Below are positions 29,399-36,746 of a stretch of 45,466 nt of DNA, piece after piece. Under the pieces are notes generated by a model. It was given only the letters and a program-made list of their open reading frames with translations. It did no database searches and was not told the DNA's origin. Within the stretch, counting starts at the first letter, position 1; each line of letters begins with the position of its first letter. Source of the stretch: a bacterium (GTDB lineage: Bacteria; CLD3; SB21). The translations under genes were made by a program, and so were the position numbers. Where the stretch lies: assembly GCA_013360215.1 (NCBI GenBank), contig JABWCP010000026.1, positions 1 through 45,466 of the forward strand, given 5' to 3'.

Positions 29399-31159
29399 TT
29401 ATTTTAGAATTTTCCAACCCCAATCTATCGCAGCACCCAACCCTTCTTTTGTTGCAATCACCCCTGTTCCGAAACTATTGCTAACAAACCTGCCGTTAAC
29501 CAAACCGAGAGTATTACTTGCAGCTCTGTATTGAGGCCCCGTAGCAAAGCCCGTTCCTCGAACAATTTTATCAGCCGCAAACCCAAATCGAATTGCAGCC
29601 CCTGCGCCTGTTGCGGTCTTTACCAGTTGGAGGTTTGCTTTATTCTCTGATCCGCCTAACAACACGGCATCAGTTTGTTCTATGAGTGTAGAGGTCGCGT
29701 CTGCTGCCAAACTATAAGCACCGGCTAAGCCCGCAAGTGGCAATGTTGCACCGCCAGTCGGCAAAGCCAATATCAGTGAAGCCGTGCCGACATAAAGAGA
29801 CATATCGCCAGATTGTTGAACTTTTTCATCAACAGCGCGAACCACTTGCGTCGTTGCCGCACCAACAATTGCAGTAGTTGTTAAAGCTTCATTGACATTT
29901 TGTTGAAGCTTTCCAACTTGAGATGTCATTTTAGCTTCAGTTTTATCTTTTTGTTCATCCATTCCGCCGCTGAAGAAAGTTCCTATTGCATCTACAAAAG
30001 TATCCCAAAATCCACCGCCATCGGAAGGATCTCCCCAAGTGCCATCGTGATCCATGAAATTCATAGGATCATTTCCTACATATTGATAAGGAGAAAGATA
30101 TTGGCCAAGTGGATCAATTGAATGCCACCTGCCAAGCTGTGGATCATAATAGCGAGCACCAAAATGGTACCAATTTAGACCGAGATATTCTTCAATCTCT
30201 TTACCATTGTAAATGACTTTATTGTCAATTGTAGGTGTTCCAAGACCCTCTATACGAAGGCCAAACGCATAAAAATGAGACTCGTCTTCTACCTCAGCAA
30301 CGCCATTATTATCATCGTCTATAAACATAACACGAGCGTTACCTAAATGATCACTAAGGGTATACTCGTACCTTACTGAGCCGTTTGACTTGCGTTTTAT
30401 CCTTCCTACATCTGTAAAGGAGTAATCCAGCGTCCCATTCTTATACACGAATCCTGATACGTAATCCTGTGTGAGGTCGATTGTTCCATTCTTATAAACA
30501 GTCTTACGAAGCTTAGCACCCGACACGGTATAAATCCACTCAATCCTATTCTGATGATCGGCCCCGAATTCGACCTTGGTGGGCAGATTGAGATAGTTGT
30601 ATTCGATACTCGTGATGCCTTTGTTTTTGTCTTGGGTCATATTACCATTGACATCGTAGCTGTATTCAGCCGTTGCCACGGGATTAGCTACATCATAGAC
30701 CAGATTGGAGCCGTTGTCTGCCATATCATATTTATTATTTCCCGAGATCACAGGGATCGCGTCTCCCACGGACATCAGTTGGTTACCTTTGTACTTGTAC
30801 GTCAGATTATCCATCGTACCATACCCTGAAGGCTGCCCGCTCGACCAAGCTGTCGCTCCACCGCGAATCAAACTTTGAATATTCCCATTGAGATCATACG
30901 TCGCTTGTTCGTTAAACCTTCCCGCATCCTGATTCCACGAGCCGTTGTATTTTTCGTATTCGGCGATGGAGAGCTGATTGATCTGATCGTATGTGTAGCC
31001 ATAGGCATGGCGTACTGTGGTAGATGAGGCCCATATTTGCTGGCTGATATTACCGTTATATTGCGCCGTGCCCGCGATAGCCGCATCCGTTGATTCGTAT
31101 TTGAGTTCCATACCGAAAAGATCTGTCCCTAGATTAGCCGGGTCGTTTATTTTTGTCAT
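29399..31159 (-). CDS. Orphan Rhs-B: truncated Rhs core with a hydrophobic C-terminal toxin tail
   Basis: 586 residues from the ATG, but the frame is open for 22 more codons upstream (KGYYKYNIRGW is already Rhs sequence), so the true Rhs protein has lost its N-terminus. YD/Rhs repeats cover 1-265 (YTYDQINQLSIAEYEKYNG, YDVNGNMTQDKNKGI), and the conserved Rhs core is at about 270-373 (DHLGNARV, ARYYDPQLGRWHSIDPLG, YVGNDPMNFMDHDG). The variable tail 374-586 is Gly/Ala-rich with hydrophobic stretches (about 440-490, 520-545) and no recognisable enzyme motif; membrane disruption is a guess. No signal or secretion domain and no promoter are seen. It is coupled to an immunity gene downstream. Confidence 0.8.
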   Translation of the reverse strand: MTKINDPANLGTDLFGMELKYESTDAAIAGTAQYNGNISQQIWASSTTVRHAYGYTYDQINQLSIAEYEKYNGSWNQDAGRFNEQATYDLNGNIQSLIRGGATAWSSGQPSGYGTMDNLTYKYKGNQLMSVGDAIPVISGNNKYDMADNGSNLVYDVANPVATAEYSYDVNGNMTQDKNKGITSIEYNYLNLPTKVEFGADHQNRIEWIYTVSGAKLRKTVYKNGTIDLTQDYVSGFVYKNGTLDYSFTDVGRIKRKSNGSVRYEYTLSDHLGNARVMFIDDDNNGVAEVEDESHFYAFGLRIEGLGTPTIDNKVIYNGKEIEEYLGLNWYHFGARYYDPQLGRWHSIDPLGQYLSPYQYVGNDPMNFMDHDGTWGDPSDGGGFWDTFVDAIGTFFSGGMDEQKDKTEAKMTSQVGKLQQNVNEALTTTAIVGAATTQVVRAVDEKVQQSGDMSLYVGTASLILALPTGGATLPLAGLAGAYSLAADATSTLIEQTDAVLLGGSENKANLQLVKTATGAGAAIRFGFAADKIVRGTGFATGPQYRAASNTLGLVNGRFVSNSFGTGVIATKEGLGAAIDWGWKILK

Positions 31160-31225
31160 CCAGCCGCGGATGTTGTACTTGTAATACCCCTTTAAGACAG
31201 CACCAGTTATGTTTTCAAAACAAAT

Positions 31226-31780
31226 CTATTTCGGCTTGCGATAAAATCGATACATCAGCCAATCTGTAAATATAGATCCTCTTGAATAATAGTGTGATCC
31301 AATCGATCTCTTATTAAACGAAAGATAGAAGATGTTGCTTTCCGGACCTATATATAAACTTACTGTATCCTGATGTAGTGTGAAATCAATTTTGAGTTTC
31401 ATAAAATAATGGGTTGGGCCCTTGAACACACCGTCTTCATAGTTATTCAAATCATGGACTTGTTGCCTAATCTGCTCCATGTCAAGAGTAGATAAATCAA
31501 ATATCGAATCCGTTACGCAATTCTCATACTGTTCAGGAAGCACCCAATGGCTAAATTTTTTTACGCAACTATCCATATCAAAGAAATAAATTACAGCATT
31601 TTCACTGCTGTCAATTATGGCTAGTATTTTTTCAGTAAAGAATCTGGCATATACACTATCTCTATCATAAAGATAGTTTCGTTGCTGTTGTTGAATTGGA
31701 CTCAATTTTACTTTTTCACTAACACACGAATTTAGTGTCAAAATACTTGCTACTATAAGAAAAAGATACATTGCCATCAC
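31226..31780 (-). CDS. Lipoprotein, putative immunity protein of the Rhs-A toxin
   Basis: 184 residues. The lipoprotein signal has the lipobox TLNSC (Cys19). The rest is a soluble domain with no recognised family (DSSENAVIYFFDMDSCVKKF, HYFMKLKIDFTLHQD, SNIFYLSFNKRS). Its ATG overlaps the Rhs-A stop by 4 bases (ATGA), the tight coupling of a toxin-immunity pair. An exported, lipid-anchored immunity protein implies that the toxin acts in the periplasm or at the outer membrane. Its TAG stop is followed in the same frame by the Rhs-B core fragment. Confidence 0.6.
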   Translation of the reverse strand: MMAMYLFLIVASILTLNSCVSEKVKLSPIQQQQRNYLYDRDSVYARFFTEKILAIIDSSENAVIYFFDMDSCVKKFSHWVLPEQYENCVTDSIFDLSTLDMEQIRQQVHDLNNYEDGVFKGPTHYFMKLKIDFTLHQDTVSLYIGPESNIFYLSFNKRSIGSHYYSRGSIFTDWLMYRFYRKPK

Positions 31781-33039
31781 TTTCCTCTCTTAACAGTAAT
31801 TTGTTCTAATGTTTTCTTCTGGTTTAGAGGAGTAAGAACAGGTTTTCCATCCTTTGTGTCTCCAACCCAAATATAATCATCGTATCCTGTAACAGATACG
31901 TTTTTACTGCCTTGGAAAAGATTGGCAAATACCAGACCTACTGCGCCAGCAGAATTACAGCCTACTAATTCCACAGAAACATCTTTGCTAAAAGATACAC
32001 CTCCATCCGAAAGCGTCTTAAAAATTTCGGTCCCCGACATTTGTTCCGTTATATCCTTCGTACCACTACTATTTTTTGTGGCATTGAATCCAAAATGATC
32101 TCCAAGAATACCCTCTCCTGCATGAGACACTAATATCACTTTTGTAACTTGTTGAACATTGCCAATCTCTTTAGGGATACTTGAAACTTCTGATGCTTTA
32201 TTAACATTTACTATTTTAATATTATCTTTTTGATATCCTGCAGCCTCCAGCTCCCTTGCTCTGGCTTCTGCATAAGCCTGAAAACCTTCCCAAGCCTCGT
32301 GCCCATTTTTGTCTTTTAAACCAGACTCATCCCCACCAACTATGATCAGAGCTACACCATTGTTTCCTCCTTCACTTTCTGTGCCGTCGGGATCGACCAA
32401 ATTCACCGGATCATTGCCGACATAGGCATAAGGTGAAATAAATTCACCAGCTGGGTCAATCGCGTGCCATCTTCCGAGTTGCGGATCATAATATCGAGCC
32501 TGATAATCGTACCAACCAAGCCCAAGATCATTCTCAAGTTCTTTTCCGTTGTACGTGAATTTATTATCCGGATTGGATGTGGAAAGCCCTTCTATTCGCA
32601 TACCGAATGCATAGTACGCCGAGTATTCGAGTGTCTCAGCCGAGCCGTTGGCATCATCATCGGTGAATGTCACACGTGCATTACCCAAGTGATCGGCTAG
32701 TGTGTATTCGTACCTCAGAATACCGTTGGATTTGCGTTTGATGCGACCAGTCTCTGTAGAAAAGAAATCGAGAATTCCGTTTTTGTACACAAACCGGCTT
32801 ACATAATTCTGAGTCAGTGTGAGATTCCCGCTTGTATAAACACGTTTTTCAAGTTTAACGCCCGATACCGTGTACGTCCATTCAATCCTGTTATTGCTGC
32901 TTCCAAATTCGACTTTCGTCGGCAGATTGAGATAGTTGTATTCGATGCTCGTGATTCCCTTGCTCTTATCGGAAGTCATGTTACCATTGACATTTTGATG
33001 AAACCCAAATAAAGCTTTTTCGGAAGCACCTCTGATCAA
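31777..33039 (-). CDS. Orphan Rhs-A: truncated Rhs core with a caspase-like (clan CD) C-terminal domain
   Basis: 420 residues from TTG 33039; the start is arbitrary because the Rhs homology begins abruptly at residue 16 (NVNGNMTSDKSKGI), after non-Rhs codons that run back to a TAG at 33061-33063. The Rhs core is at about 115-219 (DHLGNARV, ARYYDPQLGRWHAIDPAG, YVGNDPVNLVDPDG). The tail 225-420 has a strand-rich alpha/beta pattern: VALIIVGGDESG, then VTKVILVSHAGEG with His306, then VSVELVGCNSAG with Cys361. Hydrophobic strand-HxG and hydrophobic strand-GC in that order are the block pattern of clan-CD peptidases (caspase, DUF4347-like). The lipoprotein downstream overlaps it by 4 bases and is the likely immunity partner. 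Confidence 0.75.
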   Translation of the reverse strand: MIRGASEKALFGFHQNVNGNMTSDKSKGITSIEYNYLNLPTKVEFGSSNNRIEWTYTVSGVKLEKRVYTSGNLTLTQNYVSRFVYKNGILDFFSTETGRIKRKSNGILRYEYTLADHLGNARVTFTDDDANGSAETLEYSAYYAFGMRIEGLSTSNPDNKFTYNGKELENDLGLGWYDYQARYYDPQLGRWHAIDPAGEFISPYAYVGNDPVNLVDPDGTESEGGNNGVALIIVGGDESGLKDKNGHEAWEGFQAYAEARARELEAAGYQKDNIKIVNVNKASEVSSIPKEIGNVQQVTKVILVSHAGEGILGDHFGFNATKNSSGTKDITEQMSGTEIFKTLSDGGVSFSKDVSVELVGCNSAGAVGLVFANLFQGSKNVSVTGYDDYIWVGDTKDGKPVLTPLNQKKTLEQITVKRGK

Positions 33040-33071
33040 GACGTGAATAGATAAAAGTAACTAAGGAATTT

Positions 33072-33563
33072 TTAAAAATTATATTTATTTACTATTTGTT
33101 TAGTTTTGGTATCAAATTTAGAACGATCAACTTTCGAAGCTATGAGTTTGAGTGCCTTTTTATAGTTTGACCAAAAAAAACCTATATTAAAACTGAAATA
33201 ACCACTGGAAGTTATAACATTTATCCAAATTATTTTAAGAGGCATCCATGATGGGCTAAAACAATTAACACTTTTTATGTCAGTCCAATTAAATGCGTTT
33301 TTTTTTCCAATCCATTTCGTTCTATACTTAAATCCCCATGATGAAATGCCTCCTATAGTATTTAAAGAAGTACGATCAGTTAGAATAACAACTAAAATTA
33401 AAAACATAAAAATTGTGCTAAAGATGCCTTTCCAATTTTTCACTAGAAAATCAAAACTAAAGTATTTTATTGTGAAATAAGCGGCCAAACAAATACCACA
33501 AAGCATAAATAATTTCCATACAATTTTCCATTGTACTCGAATATCTTCTGTCGTTTTAATCAT
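33072..33563 (-). CDS. Membrane protein, orphan immunity candidate
   Basis: 163 residues from the ATG at 33563, which has AGAGAGG about 9 bases upstream (a GTG at 33596 is less likely). Two N-terminal membrane segments lie at about 16-35 and 43-61, followed by a soluble beta-rich domain (WGFKYRTKWIGKKNAFNWTDIK, YFSFNIGFF) resembling bacterial PH-like domains. No family was recognised. The gene ends 12 bases before the open frame of the Rhs-A fragment and its codons are very AT-rich, as in the other small genes of the island. Position suggests immunity for a toxin no longer present upstream. Confidence 0.55.
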   Translation of the reverse strand: MIKTTEDIRVQWKIVWKLFMLCGICLAAYFTIKYFSFDFLVKNWKGIFSTIFMFLILVVILTDRTSLNTIGGISSWGFKYRTKWIGKKNAFNWTDIKSVNCFSPSWMPLKIIWINVITSSGYFSFNIGFFWSNYKKALKLIASKVDRSKFDTKTKQIVNKYNF

Positions 33564-33761
33564 TTTAGAGGCCTCTCTCCTCGCCTCGGCTTTCACGCAG
33601 TCAGGCGTGACAATCCTCGGCGTCTCTCTTATTTCCGTTAACTACGTCACGCTCAGTCAAAACAGCGCATCTAGTGTGAGTAATAGATGCAGGATAACTA
33701 TCTCGCCAACACAACAGACGTATATCTAGAACTTAATACTGTCCACTGTGAGTGAACATAA

Positions 33762-33980
33762 TTACATGTGATTACAAGCGAATTTGATCAAACTAGAAAA
33801 TACCAAAAAAGCTGTTCCAATAAATACGGTGATTATCCAACGCATCTGATAACCTGGTAAATTCTCCCAGTCATGCCAGTGTTTGAAATAAGTCAACGAT
33901 ATTAGTAGTGCAACTATTGCTGAAAAATAAATAGGATCAATTCCGATACTAACTAATAAATCATAAAGTTTGTCTGCCAT
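33762..33980 (-). CDS. Small two-helix membrane protein
   Basis: 72 residues with two hydrophobic segments (about 16-33 and 48-66) and a short charged loop between them (KHWHDWENLPGYQMRW). No family recognised and no ribosome binding site visible. It lies alone between hairpin-bearing spacers in the AT-rich island; it may be a holin-like or immunity protein, but nothing proves that. Confidence 0.45.
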   Translation of the reverse strand: MADKLYDLLVSIGIDPIYFSAIVALLISLTYFKHWHDWENLPGYQMRWIITVFIGTAFLVFSSLIKFACNHM

Positions 33981-34204
33981 TTTTAATTACTTTTTTATAT
34001 CAGTTAGTTTTATATCAATTTCTACTCCACCAGCTTGAATATAAAACCATCCCCTCGCTTTACACTTTTAATTATCATTAATGTTCATATCCAATTGATT
34101 GTAGCATAGGTCCTCGGACACAAAAAAGCTAATTCGCTCCCGCTTGTGCGGATCAGACGAGCAGAGTAGGTAAGCACGCTTTTTATGTAATCCATATTCA
34201 ACGA

Positions 34205-34735
34205 TTACTTACAATCTCTTTTTGAATTCGGCAAACAGGGATATACTTCATATTTTGTTCCGAAAAGCAATCCCGTCGGAATTCCAACCAATCCTCCCAA
34301 TAAGCCATTAGAAATAGCAATCAGGAAATAATCACCGGTAGAAAAAGGAACACCGGAATTTCCAAGTTTTGTCAATGCAACGCTTCCGACTGCCCCGGTT
34401 GCAAATCCGATCGCCGATCCGCGGTACATACCTTCCTTACGATTGCGCCATGACAGCATGATCAAATCTTTTAATGCCGCACTGTCTCTTTGAGTGGTTT
34501 TCACATGTGACCAGATAATATGTGTGTCCGTAAGTGTGATGTGATCGGCCTTTATCGTTCCCTTTTTTTTGACGTTTATTTCACATGTACGGTCATTTAA
34601 TTTAGAAGTAAGCGCATCTCGATTGGATGCGTTTTCCATATTCACCGAGAACGAACTGGAACAAGAGGAATAAATGACTACATTCAAAAAGAGGAGTATC
34701 GTTTTGCTCAATCGAGAAAATATTACGTGGTACAT
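34205..34735 (-). CDS. Hypothetical lipoprotein with C-terminal glycine-rich membrane segments
   Basis: 176 residues. Signal with lipobox YSSC (Cys25) after a hydrophobic core at about 12-22. Residues about 50-100 are a small charged domain (CEINVKKKGTIKADHITL). Residues about 105-165 hold two Gly/Ala-rich hydrophobic stretches (RGSAIGFATGAVGSVAL, FLIAISNGLLGGLVGIPTG) with glycine-zipper spacing, as in small envelope proteins. No family recognised. It stands alone in the island and has no close neighbour that would define its job. Confidence 0.55.
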   Translation of the reverse strand: MYHVIFSRLSKTILLFLNVVIYSSCSSSFSVNMENASNRDALTSKLNDRTCEINVKKKGTIKADHITLTDTHIIWSHVKTTQRDSAALKDLIMLSWRNRKEGMYRGSAIGFATGAVGSVALTKLGNSGVPFSTGDYFLIAISNGLLGGLVGIPTGLLFGTKYEVYPCLPNSKRDCK

Positions 34736-34917
34736 AAGTTCATTTCCTATCTATGTAAATTATTTTTATCTGAAATGATTGTAGAATGAAAAAATATTGG
34801 TGTTTAAAGCCCCCGAAATCATCTGTGATTTTTGATTAAAACCGGCAAAACTCTCCGTTACGAAGAACTACATTCATTGAAAATTTTAAGTTAATGTTAA
34901 AGTTTCTCAATTAATAA

Positions 34918-34958
34918 AAATTAAAAAACCGACCATTAATAATTTAATGATCGGTTTT
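34918..34958 (-). terminator. Terminator downstream of the tRNA-Val-like copy
   Basis: On the minus strand a 14-bp hairpin with one mismatch (34945-34958 with 34925-34938, 6-base loop) is followed by a long T-rich run. It lies 25 bases beyond the 3' end of the defective tRNA-Val copy, a typical place for a tRNA terminator, and the intact tRNA copy has none. Confidence 0.8.
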
Positions 34959-34983
34959 ACATTTTGACACATCAAAAATGATG

Positions 34984-35058
34984 TGGGCGCTCATGGATTC
35001 GAACCAAGGACCTTCTCGGTGTAAGCGAGACGCTCTAAACCAGCTGAGCTATGTGTTC
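34984..35058 (-). pseudogene. Defective tRNA-Val copy (broken acceptor stem)
   Basis: From the D-arm to beyond the 3' end this is identical to the tRNA-Val at 36582-36656 over a 69-bp perfect repeat (34983-35051). The 5' acceptor strand differs at four of seven positions (2, 3, 5 and 7), so only three of seven acceptor pairs can form. The anticodon loop still reads TAC. It is probably not a working tRNA; the pattern is that of the distal attachment-site copy left by an element inserted in the tRNA gene. Confidence 0.8.
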
Positions 35059-35276
35059 GAAACATGCGGTTAAAAATAAACTAAATTTTCAATACCTCAA
35101 GAAACGATTGTAATATTTTTTTAATTTTTTCTTCATTCTACACGCCACACCCTCAAAATCTGTTTTATTGAAAAAATCAGTTTAATTCCAGAATCCAACT
35201 AATCTTATTAAAGACTTTTCTTTACCATCGTTCAAGAGCGTAATTCTTTCATTTAGTGCTAATCGCCCAATTAGCA

Positions 35277-35747
35277 TCACCACTGCGGTTTGTCAGACCA
35301 TTCATAACCATAAATATCATTATTTAAGATATCTTTGATATTTGAATTAAACGAATACGCTCCCTCATCACCGTTATTAAAAAACAAGAACTCATTTCTA
35401 TCTGTATTAATTTTAACATAATAAATAACGCAACTGTTAGTGTCTAAAGTTTTCTCTAATCCAAACTTTATGTTTAAAATATTATCTTGCAGCAATCTAA
35501 ACAAATCGGCATCGCGGTCAGTCACATAACTTACCAAAAAAGAGTCATATTTTATGTCATTTAAAAACAACCATTTTTCCTCTATATTGAAGGCTACTAT
35601 TTCACCATCATCGCCGATGCTTAATTTAAAAGTAAGTTTTTCATCTAAATAACTAACATTAAAATGGAGTTCTAAAAGTATGTCTTGTAAAACAACCTTT
35701 ATGATTTCTCTTATTTTGGCTTGCTTTATTTTCTCTATTTTTTCCAT
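35277..35747 (-). CDS. Hypothetical AT-rich gene, orphan immunity-like
   Basis: 156 residues, acidic and soluble, with no signal or membrane segment. It opens with an amphipathic helix (KIEKIKQAKIREIIKVVLQD) and continues with beta-strand-like stretches (LTFKLSIGDDGEIVAFNI, CVIYYVKINTDRNEFLFF). No family recognised. Size, acidity, AT-rich codons and position beside a decayed toxin tail resemble the immunity genes of polymorphic toxin loci. It lies inside the segment bounded by the two tRNA-Val copies. Confidence 0.5.
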   Translation of the reverse strand: MEKIEKIKQAKIREIIKVVLQDILLELHFNVSYLDEKLTFKLSIGDDGEIVAFNIEEKWLFLNDIKYDSFLVSYVTDRDADLFRLLQDNILNIKFGLEKTLDTNSCVIYYVKINTDRNEFLFFNNGDEGAYSFNSNIKDILNNDIYGYEWSDKPQW

Positions 35748-35862
35748 ATTGTAACTGCATTATTGAAATGCTTGTTTCCGGCGGCGTAGGAAATAACAGT
35801 GAAATCATCACAAACATGCTGTTATTTCAAAAAAAACCAAATGAAACATTACGGAAAATACT

Positions 35863-36183
35863 TTACAAATTTGTTTCCCAATACTCGTCATATGCTGCAA
35901 ATAGAACAAAATCATGATCTTTATTTATATCGTAGTCCTTCATTGCTACTACCATACTTTCTACAAAAAAATCTGGGATATGAGCGTTAGTGTCTGTTAC
36001 TATATCATCTAAAAGTTCTAATTCCAATTCAGATGGGTCCGTAGCATAAACTGCAGTTAGCAGTATCCTGTTTGAATCGACATAGACATCCATGTCGATT
36101 CTTCTTAAATTGTTTGTTATTTTAAATGTCAAAAATTTAAGAGCAATTGAGTATAACTTGTGTTTTTTTTGTTCAATTGTCAT
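35863..36183 (-). CDS. Small acidic protein, probable immunity partner of the decayed toxin tail
   Basis: 106 residues, acidic, soluble, without recognised family (for example SELELELLDDIVTDTNAHIP, FVLFAAYDEYWE). It starts 7 bases after the stop codon of the toxin-tail remnant at 36191, the usual toxin-immunity spacing. It lies inside the tRNA-Val-bounded segment and shares its low GC. The immunity role is inferred from position only. Confidence 0.55.
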   Translation of the reverse strand: MTIEQKKHKLYSIALKFLTFKITNNLRRIDMDVYVDSNRILLTAVYATDPSELELELLDDIVTDTNAHIPDFFVESMVVAMKDYDINKDHDFVLFAAYDEYWETNL

Positions 36184-36190
36184 TTTTTAC

Positions 36191-36452
36191 TTAAACCTTT
36201 TTGTGTTTGGATGTTTCTCCTGCATGAGTATCATCTAGCACTTGAACAGCTTCATCTACACTCTTTAAGTAACTTTTCCACCAAGTTTTTTGCTGCCAAC
36301 AGTACTAATAGTTTAGGCGTGAACGGATTCATGTTCCAAAATGGATACGGGCCCACACCTGTATGGGACCACAGGTAGAACAAAAACCTCTGAAATATAT
36401 AGCTGAGCAATACAATGGTTGATATATAAACCCACTTTATCTTTAGTTTGCT
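36191..36452 (-). pseudogene. Decayed toxin C-terminal tail with a frameshift
   Basis: On the minus strand one frame, open from 36452, reads FYLWSHTGVGPYPFWNMN and PFTPKLLVLLAAK. Near the T6 run at 36286-36291 (A6 in the coding strand) the protein-like reading moves to another frame: KTWWKSYLKSVDEAVQVL, then DDTHAGETSKHKKV and TAA at 36193-36191. Joined, they look like the last 70 or so residues of a polymorphic toxin. No start codon or upstream toxin body is present. The immunity-like gene follows 7 bases after the stop. The exact left limit is uncertain. Confidence 0.55.
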
Positions 36453-36581
36453 CTAATTTCATAGTATGGATCTGCTTTCTGCGATAGGATCAATATATGC
36501 AGAATAGAAAAACCTTACGTCTTATAAAAGACACTGTGGTAAAAAAATGATTGAAACGATGAAGGAAGATGCTAATAGAAG

Positions 36582-36656
36582 TGGGCGCTCATGGATTCGA
36601 ACCAAGGACCTTCTCGGTGTAAGCGAGACGCTCTAAACCAGCTGAGCTAAGCGCCC
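36582..36656 (-). tRNA. tRNA-Val (anticodon TAC)
   Basis: 75 bases on the minus strand. Seven-pair acceptor stem (GGGCGCT with AGCGCCC), D-arm GCTC/GAGC, anticodon stem TCTCG/CGAGA around the loop CTTACAC, giving anticodon TAC (valine, GUA codons), variable region AGGTC, and T-arm with TTCGAAT. The T stem contains one T-T mismatch. The discriminator is A; CCA is not encoded. No terminator hairpin follows it directly. Confidence 0.93.
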
Positions 36657-36671
36657 GAAAAAATGTGGATA

Positions 36672-36709
36672 GCGAGACGTCACGCCAACGGCGTGACTAA
36701 GCGCCCGAA
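36672..36709 (-). pseudogene. Third, partial tRNA-Val-like fragment (5' half) with a palindrome in place of the D-arm
   Basis: Both ends match the 5' half of the tRNA-Val just to the left: 8 bases of the anticodon-stem side (36672-36679) and 13 bases covering the acceptor and its flank (36697-36709). The bases between, which would be the D-arm, are replaced by a perfect 8-bp inverted repeat (36679-36686 with 36690-36697). Total length is 38 bases against 37 in the tRNA. Confidence 0.6.
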
Positions 36710-36746
36710 GTATGTACTTCAAAAAACGCGGGGCGAATATAATACC

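Noticed and set aside
36160-36378. 72-codon plus-strand frame in the tRNA-Val-bounded segment
   Set aside because: It is antisense to the decayed toxin tail and the start of the immunity-like gene; the minus-strand readings are more protein-like.
28100-36700. Prophage or integrative conjugative element
   Set aside because: No integrase, terminase, capsid, relaxase or transposase frame is present; only toxin/immunity genes and repeats support mobility.
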